Origin: Desulfuromonas sp. | Lineage (GTDB): Bacteria > Desulfobacterota > Desulfuromonadia > Desulfuromonadales > Geopsychrobacteraceae | DNA: 33,141 bases | Direction of reading: 5' to 3' | Assembly: GCA_002869665.1 (NCBI GenBank) | Contig: PKUG01000006.1 | Span: 1 to 33,141 of the forward strand | Part shown: in pieces, positions 8,920 through 15,867 of the stretch | How the letters are laid out: the number at the start of each line of letters is the position of its first letter | Position numbering within the stretch: the stretch's first letter is position 1 | Notes under the pieces: model-generated | The model's input: the letters and a program-made list of their open reading frames with translations, nothing else | Databases searched by the model: none | Told to the model about the DNA's origin: nothing | Made by a program: the position numbers and the translations under genes

Positions 8920-8945
8920 TCTACACGCCGCCAAAGGAGCCGATC

Positions 8946-10814
8946 GTGCAGACTATCGACCAGTTGATTCAGTCCAGTTGCCAACGTCACCACACCAGTG
9001 TCGCGTTACGCTACAAGAGTCACGACGAATGGAAACCGGTGACCTATTCGAGACTCTGGGACACCATTGAAAAGCTGGCGGCCGGCCTGCACGAACTGGG
9101 CATTAAAGAGCGGGCACATGTCGCTCTTCTCGCCCCCTCCTCCCCCCGCTGGGTTATGTCCTGTCTGGCGATTCTGCGCGCGGGTTGCGTCGCAGTTCCG
9201 GTCGACAAAGAACTCAAAGCCACTGAACTCAGACACATACTCAACAACTCGGATGCGCAGGCTATCTTTGTCGCCCAGACACAACTGGAAACTCTGCTTG
9301 AAATCATCGACGACCTTCCACAGGTCAAGAAGATTATCCTGATCGATGCGCCACTTGAAGAATTGAGTGAGCAGAACCAGCTAACTGACGCTGTCACTAA
9401 ACTGACAATGCTCTGGAAACAATTGGTCAAAGACCTCTCGATCCCCAAAGAGCGTAGTCTTCTGCTCGAAGAGGCTGCGGTCGAAGCCCATGCCCTGCTG
9501 AGCAACCTTGAAGATCAGCCGAAAAAAAACAAACAGAAGAAAGGTGATTTCCTCTCTGATACGGAACTGACCCGCCAACGCCTGCTGAAAGAGAAGCGCC
9601 TGTTCGCTTATAAAAGTATTTTCAAGGACGCAATCCTCCCGCAGGCAGACAATCGACCGGAACAGGTCGCTTTGATTCTCTACACATCCGGCACAACCGG
9701 CCAATCCAAGGGCGCGATGCTCAGTCACAACAACGTTGTCAGCAATATCCTTGCGGCAAGCAAGCGTTTCCAACTGGACAACAGTATCGAAACCCTCTCT
9801 TTCCTGCCAATCAACCATGTGTTCGAGCTTGTCTGCGGCATTATGTTGCCCTTGTCCCTTGGCGGAAAAGTCAATTTTGCTGAATCGATCAAAAAGCTTG
9901 GCGCCAACCTCAGTGAAGTCAAGCCAACCTTCCTGCTTGCCGTTCCGGCTGTTTACCGCCTCTTGCTTGATCGCATCATGAAGAACATCGATGACAAACC
10001 GGCCTCACGCCTGCTGTATAAATTCTCCCTTACCCGCAATATCGTTGCCTCAAAAGTCAAACAGGCGGTCGGTCCCCAAACGACTTTTGTCAGCGGCGGT
10101 GCCGCACTCGACCCGGAAATTGCTCGCGGATTCCAGACCCTTGGTCTGAAGATTCTCCAAGGGTACGGCATCACCGAGACATCACCGGTTATCTCTGCTG
10201 AGAGCATGGCTATGGACAAACTGGGAACCGTCGGACGCCCTCTCGACGAAGTCGAGGTCAAAATCGCGACCCCCAATGCCGATGGTGAAGGCGAAATCCT
10301 GGTTAAAGGTCCGAATGTCATGCTCGGCTACTACAAAAATGAAAAAGCGACCACTGAGGTTCTGCAGGACAACTGGTATCACACCGGTGATCTGGGGCGT
10401 GTCGACAGCGACGGTATGCTTTCGATATGCGGACGGGTCAAAAACCTGATCGTCACACCGAACGGGAAGAATGTCTATCCCGAAGAGGTCGAGAATCAAC
10501 TGCTCAAGAGCCCGTACATTGCCGAGATCATGGTCTACGGTCACAAGGTCGGGGCTCATGCCGAAGAGGTTTATGCTGTCATCTTCCCGGATCAGGAGGC
10601 ACTCTTTGCCCTCGCCAAGGACCGCACAGGAGACTCCTTCACCGCGGCTGAGATCGAGGATTTGATGCGCAAAGAGGTTCTGACGTACGGCAAAGATCTG
10701 GCGGATTACAAGCGCGTCAAGAAATTCACGCTGCGTGAAGACGAGTTCCCTAAAACGACGACCCGCAAGATCAAGCGCTACATCGTTGAACCGGAGATCA
10801 CGACCCTGCGTTAG
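8946..10814 (+). CDS. AMP-dependent long-chain acyl-CoA synthetase (FadD-like)
   Basis: I start at the GTG at 8946 because AAAGGAG lies 6 bases upstream, giving 622 residues beginning (M)QTIDQLIQSSC; an ATG 36 bases earlier lacks a binding site. Adenylate-forming enzyme motifs are clear: the P-loop YTSGTTGQSKGAMLSHNN from residue 246, GYGITETSPV, the YHTGDLGRVD hinge region and GRVKNLIVTPNGKNVYPEEVE, with the C-terminal lysine region KTTTRKIKR. The family activates fatty acids to acyl-AMP and then acyl-CoA at the inner membrane. Residues 138-243, between the N-terminal fold and the P-loop, are a long charged Lys/Glu-rich segment, roughly 60 residues more than usual. It is monocistronic, bounded by the tRNA region and a terminator. 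The exact acyl chain preference is not visible. Confidence 0.92.
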   Translation: MQTIDQLIQSSCQRHHTSVALRYKSHDEWKPVTYSRLWDTIEKLAAGLHELGIKERAHVALLAPSSPRWVMSCLAILRAGCVAVPVDKELKATELRHILNNSDAQAIFVAQTQLETLLEIIDDLPQVKKIILIDAPLEELSEQNQLTDAVTKLTMLWKQLVKDLSIPKERSLLLEEAAVEAHALLSNLEDQPKKNKQKKGDFLSDTELTRQRLLKEKRLFAYKSIFKDAILPQADNRPEQVALILYTSGTTGQSKGAMLSHNNVVSNILAASKRFQLDNSIETLSFLPINHVFELVCGIMLPLSLGGKVNFAESIKKLGANLSEVKPTFLLAVPAVYRLLLDRIMKNIDDKPASRLLYKFSLTRNIVASKVKQAVGPQTTFVSGGAALDPEIARGFQTLGLKILQGYGITETSPVISAESMAMDKLGTVGRPLDEVEVKIATPNADGEGEILVKGPNVMLGYYKNEKATTEVLQDNWYHTGDLGRVDSDGMLSICGRVKNLIVTPNGKNVYPEEVENQLLKSPYIAEIMVYGHKVGAHAEEVYAVIFPDQEALFALAKDRTGDSFTAAEIEDLMRKEVLTYGKDLADYKRVKKFTLREDEFPKTTTRKIKRYIVEPEITTLR

Positions 10815-10834
10815 CATGAAAACCAGCATCCAAA

Positions 10835-10876
10835 CAAAAAAGGCCGACACCTGCGCTGCGGTATCGGCCTTTTTTC
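10835..10876. terminator. bidirectional intrinsic terminator
   Basis: AAAAAAGGCCGA (from 10836) pairs with TCGGCCTTTTTT (to 10875) around an ACC/GGT inner stem. Both strands end in a T run, so it serves both the acyl-CoA ligase gene (plus) and the nucleotide-sugar dehydrogenase gene (minus), which converge here. Confidence 0.9.
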
Positions 10877-10893
10877 ATGAAAACAATTTTTAA

Positions 10894-12201
10894 TTACAGC
10901 GTCCAGTAAACCAGACCCTGCCCTTCGATTTCAGCTCTGTCCAGAACGCTTTTGACATCAATGACAACCCCCTGTCCTGAACACATCTCTTTAAGGCGCA
11001 GGGGATTCAAACTGGAAAACGCCGAATGGGCAACAGCCCAGACAACGGCATCAACAGAACCGACCGCGGCCAGATCGACAAGTTCGACACCATATTCCTC
11101 ATGTGCATCATCCGGCAAAGCCAAGGGATCATGGACCAGAACAGTCGCCCCGTAATCTTCCAGCTCACGGATGATATCGATCACCTTGCTGTTACGAATA
11201 TCCGGCACGTCCTCTTTGAAGCTCAGGCCAAGCACGAGAACCCGCGCCCCCTTCACCCGCTTGTCGGCTTGAATAATCTTCTTGATCGTATTCTCGGCAA
11301 CATACTTACCCATCCCGTCGTTGATCCTGCGCCCGGCGAGAATGACCTGCGGGTGATATCCGATTTCTTCAGCCTTATAGGTCAGATAATAGGGATCAAC
11401 GCCGATACAATGACCACCGACCAAGCCAGGGGTAAACTTGAGGAAATTCCACTTCGTCCCCGCAGCAGCCAGAACGTCCGCTGTCGGAATCCCCATTTTA
11501 CCGAAAATCAGGGCCAGTTCATTCATCAGGGCAATATTCAAATCGCGCTGCGTATTTTCGATCACCTTGGCCGCCTCGGCAACCTTGATACTTGCCGCAC
11601 GGTGGACCCCGACCGAAACAACCAGCTCGTATATCCGGGCGACAGTCTCTAAAGTCTCTTCATCCTGCCCGGAAACAACTTTAACGATCTTGTCAACGGT
11701 GTGGACTTTATCTCCGGGGTTGATCCGCTCCGGTGAATATCCAACCTTGAAATCGACCCCGCAGGTCAACCCCGACTCACGCTCGAGGATCGGCACGCAG
11801 ATATCTTCAGTAACCCCCGGATATACAGTCGATTCATAGACGATAATCGAACCAGATTTCAGATTGCGACCGATGGTTCGCGAAGCCGCTTCAACAGGGG
11901 TCAGATCAGGTTTTTTATTGTTATCGATCGGCGTCGGAACGGTGACCACAATAAATGACGCTTCAGCGAGTCTGACAGCATCAGTTGTGTAGTCTATTGT
12001 CGTGGAAAGAAGTTGCTCCCGGCTCAACTCTCCGGTGGCATCGAAACCACCCTTAAGCTGACCGACTTTGCTGGTATGGATATCGAACCCGATGACATCG
12101 AGCTTATGACCGAATGCCGCAGCGAGAGGCAAACCAACGTAACCGAGGCCGACAACGGCGATTTTTTCCTGTTTATTGATAAGTTCTTCAGCTGTTACCA
12201 C
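10894..12201 (-). CDS. UDP-sugar (UDP-HexNAc type) 6-dehydrogenase
   Basis: 435 residues from the GTG at 12201, chosen because GGGAG is 6 bases upstream and an upstream TTG would fall inside the promoter -10. The Rossmann NAD-binding motif is KIAVVGLGYVGLPLAAAFG, followed by VTVPTP, YESTVYPGVTED and VGYSPERINPGDK, and the catalytic-cysteine block PGLVGGHCIGVDPYYLT. The C-terminal UDP-binding domain carries VLVLGLSFKEDVPDIRNSK. It oxidises C6 of a UDP-sugar to the uronic acid using two NAD+. The sequence pattern resembles TviB/WbpO-type UDP-N-acetylhexosamine dehydrogenases more than UDP-glucose dehydrogenase, which is inference. The product would feed capsule or O-antigen synthesis; no other polysaccharide genes are nearby. 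Confidence 0.92.
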   Translation of the reverse strand: MVTAEELINKQEKIAVVGLGYVGLPLAAAFGHKLDVIGFDIHTSKVGQLKGGFDATGELSREQLLSTTIDYTTDAVRLAEASFIVVTVPTPIDNNKKPDLTPVEAASRTIGRNLKSGSIIVYESTVYPGVTEDICVPILERESGLTCGVDFKVGYSPERINPGDKVHTVDKIVKVVSGQDEETLETVARIYELVVSVGVHRAASIKVAEAAKVIENTQRDLNIALMNELALIFGKMGIPTADVLAAAGTKWNFLKFTPGLVGGHCIGVDPYYLTYKAEEIGYHPQVILAGRRINDGMGKYVAENTIKKIIQADKRVKGARVLVLGLSFKEDVPDIRNSKVIDIIRELEDYGATVLVHDPLALPDDAHEEYGVELVDLAAVGSVDAVVWAVAHSAFSSLNPLRLKEMCSGQGVVIDVKSVLDRAEIEGQGLVYWTL

Positions 12202-12246
12202 GAAATACTCCCGAGACTCCAAGTTGTTAGACACAAAGGTGATCAA

Positions 12247-12275
12247 GTTAAAGCACTCTCTATCGGTAAAGTCAA
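12247..12275 (-). promoter_or_regulatory. sigma-70 promoter of the nucleotide-sugar dehydrogenase gene
   Basis: TTGACT (12275-12270) and TTTAAC (12252-12247) are 17 bases apart on the minus strand. The predicted transcription start near 12240 lies about 40 bases before the GTG at 12201, consistent with the chosen start. Confidence 0.55.
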
Positions 12276-12363
12276 AATTTTTCCATCGGATTGCGTTACA
12301 GTATCCTTATGAAGCATTATCAACGTCTTGGGTCTTATTTCATGGATGATCGGGAGAAACTTG

Positions 12364-13152
12364 ATGAGCAAAGAATACTGCTACCATATCGGATTCGGTC
12401 AAAGCGATATCGATGAAGCTCCAACTTCAGTCGCCCTGCTCTGCGGAGACCCGCAGAGAACTCGCAGAATCGCCATGGAGACAACCGGAGTCAGTTGCCT
12501 GAAAGTCCTCTCAGAAAACCGCGGGCTCAACAGTTATCTCTGCGAAACGTCCAACGGCTCTCGTTTTATCGCTGCGACTTCGGGCATGGGTGCCCCATCA
12601 CTGTCGATCGTCGTAAATGAACTTGTTCAGGTTGGCATCGACACAATCATCCGAGTCGGTACCAGCGGAGGTATCGCTGAAGGGGTCAAAGTCGGCAGCC
12701 TGGTGATCTCGCAAGCGGCACTCTGCCGCCAGGGCGCTGCAGACGATATCGCCCCACGCGAATACCCGGCAGCAGCCGATCCCTTCCTGACTGTTCGCCT
12801 GGTCGAATCAGCACGTCTCCTGGGTGTTGACTGGCACCTCGGTCTAACCGCCAGCGTTGATACCTTTTACGAGGGGCAGGAACGCTCAGATTCCGCCAGT
12901 CCCCATCTGCAGCCACACCTGAAAGGGGTAACCGACGAATACCGCCAACTCGGTATCCTCAATTATGAGATGGAAGCCGCTACTTTGTTCAAGATGGGGC
13001 TGGTTTACGGTTTTTCCGCCGGATGTATCTGTGCTGTTCTGGCTGAACGTAACAGCAGCGAACATGTTGTCATTGAAAAAAAACGTCAGGCAGAAGAGGC
13101 CGCCGTGCAGGTTGCGCTAAAGGCACTGGAAACAACGACCCTGTGTAATTGA
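12364..13152 (+). CDS. udp: uridine phosphorylase-like nucleoside phosphorylase
   Basis: 262 residues from the ATG at 12364, preceded by CGGGAGAAACTTG; an in-frame start 36 bases earlier lacks a site. The product MSKEYCYHIGFGQSDI aligns in my reading with E. coli Udp throughout: ALLCGDPQRTRRIA (phosphate site), ATSGMGAPSLSIVVNEL, IRVGTSGGI, LTASVDTFYEGQERSD and NYEMEAATLFKMGL (nucleoside-binding Met-Glu). It would split uridine with phosphate to uracil and ribose 1-phosphate in the cytosol, part of pyrimidine salvage. Related purine phosphorylases share the fold, but the DTFYxGQER segment favours Udp. It stands alone, ending 8 bases from the convergent lysR stop. Confidence 0.88.
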   Translation: MSKEYCYHIGFGQSDIDEAPTSVALLCGDPQRTRRIAMETTGVSCLKVLSENRGLNSYLCETSNGSRFIAATSGMGAPSLSIVVNELVQVGIDTIIRVGTSGGIAEGVKVGSLVISQAALCRQGAADDIAPREYPAAADPFLTVRLVESARLLGVDWHLGLTASVDTFYEGQERSDSASPHLQPHLKGVTDEYRQLGILNYEMEAATLFKMGLVYGFSAGCICAVLAERNSSEHVVIEKKRQAEEAAVQVALKALETTTLCN

Positions 13153-13160
13153 GATAGTGC

Positions 13161-14084
13161 CTAGATCCAGGCCTTATCACTCAAACTGTCGCCATATTCC
13201 TGCTTATCCGGTTCCCAGGCATAGCAGATGGCATCCCGGGCTTTCTGCAAATGTCTGGTCGCATCGTTCTCTTTCAGCCAGCCGAGTTTGAGTGGAATAT
13301 CACTCCACCCCGACTCCCATAAAACAACCCGTCCTTCCTGCTCAAGAGGGCGAGCCTCATCTTCCCTCATCAGGGCAACCCCCTGCCCGGCGATCACCAG
13401 TTCTCGAACAATCTGTTCATTAGCCGCAGTCACAACATTCTTCGGTGGCTTGATCGCTGCACCCAACTTGCTCGACAGGACCTGATAAAAGGGAAACTTG
13501 TCATCCACCCATATCCACGGCAATTCGGAAACAACGCCCCAATCCAGTGGCACGGCGGGATCGATCAATTTTGTCGGAATGGCGACACAAACGCGGACAT
13601 GCGTGATGAGTCGTTGCGCGATATCGTCATCAGAGATTGTGCCGTAGAAGAAACCGAGGTCGATCATTCCTCCCCGGAGACGTTGCGCCGTACTGATTGT
13701 TTCACTGGCATGAAAAACAATACTCAAGTCCGGATGCAAAAGCGACAGGCGCTGATTAATGGCACTGATGCGCAAAAACGTCGGATCTGTATTCAAACCA
13801 ATCGTCACAGTTGCAGTAATTCCGCGACTGAGGGTTTCCGCGCGCCGCTGCATTTCTGATATTGCCGCCAGGACCTGCTCGGCATGTTCAAGCAGAATCT
13901 TTCCTGCTTCGGTCAGCAGCATTCCACGGGTGCTCCGGGCAAACAGGCTGACACCAAGCTGTTCCTCCAACCCTTTTAACTGGCTGGAGATAGCCGACTG
14001 ACTCAGATGAAGGATCTCCGCGGCCCGGGTCAGATTCTTTTCTCTGGCGATTACGCTGAAAGCGCGTAATTGATTCATGTGCAT
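13161..14084 (-). CDS. LysR-family transcriptional regulator
   Basis: 307 residues from the ATG at 14084 (GGAG 6 bases upstream). The N-terminal winged helix-turn-helix is standard: MNQLRAFSVIAREKNLTRAA, HLSQSAISSQLKGLEEQLG and LFARSTRGMLLTEAGKILL. The rest is a two-lobed periplasmic-binding-protein-like effector domain (TVTIGLNTDPTFLRI; ELVIAGQGVALMREDEA). The ligand cannot be inferred. It is divergent from the YitT-family gene at 14232; LysR regulators often control the divergent neighbour and repress themselves. The dyad at 14097-14113, only 13 bases before its start, is a good autoregulatory site. Confidence 0.93.
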   Translation of the reverse strand: MHMNQLRAFSVIAREKNLTRAAEILHLSQSAISSQLKGLEEQLGVSLFARSTRGMLLTEAGKILLEHAEQVLAAISEMQRRAETLSRGITATVTIGLNTDPTFLRISAINQRLSLLHPDLSIVFHASETISTAQRLRGGMIDLGFFYGTISDDDIAQRLITHVRVCVAIPTKLIDPAVPLDWGVVSELPWIWVDDKFPFYQVLSSKLGAAIKPPKNVVTAANEQIVRELVIAGQGVALMREDEARPLEQEGRVVLWESGWSDIPLKLGWLKENDATRHLQKARDAICYAWEPDKQEYGDSLSDKAWI

Positions 14085-14096
14085 AGGATTCTCCGC

Positions 14097-14113
14097 GTTC
14101 GATATTTTCGAAC
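14097..14113. promoter_or_regulatory. LysR-type operator dyad
   Basis: GTTCGATATTTTCGAAC is a perfect inverted repeat (GTTCGA-N5-TCGAAC) with the T-N11-A form of LysR boxes. It lies in the lysR/yitT divergent spacer, close to the lysR start codon, so binding would most directly affect lysR itself. Confidence 0.6.
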
Positions 14114-14155
14114 ATAATGAGCAGATAGTTTAATTGGACCAGGAGTTTAAAACAA

Positions 14156-14173
14156 GCTATCAAGGCTATCAAG
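14156..14173. repeat. tandem 9-base repeat in the lysR/yitT spacer
   Basis: GCTATCAAG occurs twice head to tail (14156-14164 and 14165-14173) in the divergent intergenic region about 60 bases before the plus-strand gene. It could be an activator half-site pair or chance. Confidence 0.5.
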
Positions 14174-14231
14174 CAATCTTCCAGTGATAAGACGTCTTCT
14201 TTCAGCGTTCGCTTAGGTCAATTGAACTCAT

Positions 14232-14912
14232 ATGCACGATATACAAACAAAATGGAATAAGCTCGTGATGGTCACGAAAATGGAACGAAGTAAAGCTGCT
14301 TGCTACATGGTCGGCAGTCTGCTGTTGGCTCTCGGTGTCACACTGTTCCTTCAGCCGAACCAGATCGCCTCTGGAGGGACCCCGGGGCTGGCAATTCTTC
14401 TGGCCAACGTGAGCCCGTTAAGTGTCGGCATGGCAATGCTGGCAATCAACATCCCCCTGCTAATTATTGGAGGCTTCGGTCTCGGGCAGAGCCTCGTCTG
14501 GCGCACGGTGGCAGTCGTCGGCACGACATCATTGGTCGTCGACCTGTGCCATGATTGGCTGAGGAATCAACACATCACCTGGCATCCCATGCTGGCTGCT
14601 GCCTGCGCGGGTATCGTCATTGGTATCGGGGTCGGCCTGATCCTCAGAGGACAGGCGACTGCCGGCGGCCCAACGATTATCGCCCGGCTGCTCAGCCATC
14701 ACTACCAGATCCGCCCGGGACGCGTGATTCTGGTGATGGACAGCGTCATCGTCATTGCTTCGGCGTTGGTTTTTCATTCGTTCCGCCCTGCCCTGTTGAG
14801 CCTGCTCTGTGTCATCATCACCGGACGCTGTATAGATCTGACCATGAACTCACACGATCCGCGACTGACCCAGACAGCGCATGTCTGTTGTAAAGAGAAA
14901 CAGTTTAAATAA
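14232..14912 (+). CDS. YitT-family integral membrane protein
   Basis: This 226-residue hydrophobic protein has about five or six membrane spans. The signature SLLLALGVTLFLQPNQIASGGTPGLAILL at the N-terminal part and the GIGVGLILRGQATAGGPTIIARLL repeat-like segment are typical of the YitT/DUF161 membrane domain. The cytosolic DUF2179 domain found at the C-terminus of longer YitT proteins is absent; the chain ends shortly after the last span. Function is unknown for most of the family; transport has been suggested. The ATG at 14232 has no strong binding site, and an ATG at 14268 is an alternative. The divergent LysR gene suggests local regulation. Confidence 0.85.
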   Translation: MHDIQTKWNKLVMVTKMERSKAACYMVGSLLLALGVTLFLQPNQIASGGTPGLAILLANVSPLSVGMAMLAINIPLLIIGGFGLGQSLVWRTVAVVGTTSLVVDLCHDWLRNQHITWHPMLAAACAGIVIGIGVGLILRGQATAGGPTIIARLLSHHYQIRPGRVILVMDSVIVIASALVFHSFRPALLSLLCVIITGRCIDLTMNSHDPRLTQTAHVCCKEKQFK

Positions 14913-14943
14913 AGTTCCCTGTATTTCATACGTCACATCTAAC

Positions 14944-14977
14944 AAAAAACGGGCCAGATCTGCGATCGGCCCGTTTT
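14944..14977. terminator. intrinsic terminator between convergent genes
   Basis: AAAACGGGCC pairs with GGCCCGTTTT around an AT/GC loop. The minus-strand exit has six T and the plus-strand exit four, so it ends the minus-strand gene at 15009 and probably also the YitT transcript. Confidence 0.85.
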
Positions 14978-15008
14978 AGAGTTACATGCTTTTAAATCTC
15001 ATTTTCCA

Positions 15009-15548
15009 TCAATTTACGACCAACATCGGCCCGCTTCTCTGTTGAATCTTCTGCCTTTCAAGTTGTTGTCTGTGGTTACGCAGAAATTCCTCACTATGAT
15101 AGCGGCTCCCCTGACTGTTGTTTGCTCCTTTGAGTTGTGGATTCTGACCAGAAGCATAGGGGCAACTGGCGTCAGCATTACGAACCGAGCCTCTATCCCC
15201 TTGCATGGTGATAACTTCCCAGTTGCCTTCGCGGTTCTGACAGGCAACACCGACGCCATCACTACTGCCATTTGCTGTTATGTAACTGAAGCTGTATTGA
15301 CGACAGGTCTGACCGAAGCTGGTTTGATAAGTTTTCAGTGGAACCAGGGTCATGCGGTTCTCGCTGACCTGGCTGACAAAAGCAACCGCATGCCTGTCCG
15401 GCGCATTGTTCAGTGCAAATGAAAGGCCGGATTGGATTGTTTCAGGTGCCCCGGGGGCTGTCGGCGATTGGGTTCCATAGTGAGGAAATGCGAAGCTGAA
15501 TCCGGCAACGGCCAGAACAAGCGATGTCGCCATGAGATATCTTTTCAT
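15009..15548 (-). CDS. secreted protein with 17-kDa surface-antigen-like domain
   Basis: 179 residues from the ATG at 15548; AAGGAG lies 7 bases upstream and the product then begins with a signal peptide, MKRYLMATSLVLAVAGFSFA, probably cut near residue 20. Upstream in-frame sequence is ignored because it precedes this clean start. The central segment has spaced features FGQTCRQYSFSY and GVACQNREGNWEVI, which resemble the C-terminal 17kDa_Anti_2-type surface antigen domain (paired cysteines around an aromatic strand and a GxW near the end). The C-terminus is Gln/Arg/Asn-rich and low in complexity. It has no lipobox, so it is likely periplasmic. Its role is unknown. It is a single gene ending in a terminator. 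Confidence 0.7.
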   Translation of the reverse strand: MKRYLMATSLVLAVAGFSFAFPHYGTQSPTAPGAPETIQSGLSFALNNAPDRHAVAFVSQVSENRMTLVPLKTYQTSFGQTCRQYSFSYITANGSSDGVGVACQNREGNWEVITMQGDRGSVRNADASCPYASGQNPQLKGANNSQGSRYHSEEFLRNHRQQLERQKIQQRSGPMLVVN

Positions 15549-15867
15549 CCGCGTTCTCCTTTCCGTTAACCGGCATAAACTGACCGAAGTAAAGGCATAT
15601 AGAAAGAATAGCAGAGATGTGGACAAAACATAACCTCGGCGGTGATATTTTATCCGCATCATGAAAAAATACACACTAAAAGTTAAGGAGTTACAAATCT
15701 AAACACGACTGCTGACAGCCTGAAAAACAATCCTGTATCAGCTGCAGGTAAAAAGCCGGAGGCGGTGAGATACCCATACCTCGCTCAAGAGATAACAGTC
15801 AGGTTATGAAACTCTGAGAGCAGCGGCTACTATAGGCCACAACCCAAATATGGCAGCGGAGCACCAG
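15549..15867. other. 319-base intergenic region with one nested stem-loop
   Basis: No convincing reading frame is present. The part nearest 15548 must hold the promoter of the surface-antigen-like gene, but I see only weak matches. At 15783-15821 three short helices nest (GCTC/GAGC, GAG/CTC, ATAAC/GTTAT) around the loop AGTCAG; there is no T run on either side. It lies just past the end of the caspase-like gene at 15868 and may mark the 3' end of that transcript. Confidence 0.5.

Noticed and set aside
13153-13160. Terminator between udp and lysR
   Set aside because: Only 8 bases separate the convergent stop codons and no hairpin is visible.
15700-15867. Possible c-di-GMP (GEMM) riboswitch because of AAAGCCGGAGGCGG-like bases
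   Set aside because: The ordered GEMM motifs and the second helix do not appear, and no plus-strand gene follows.
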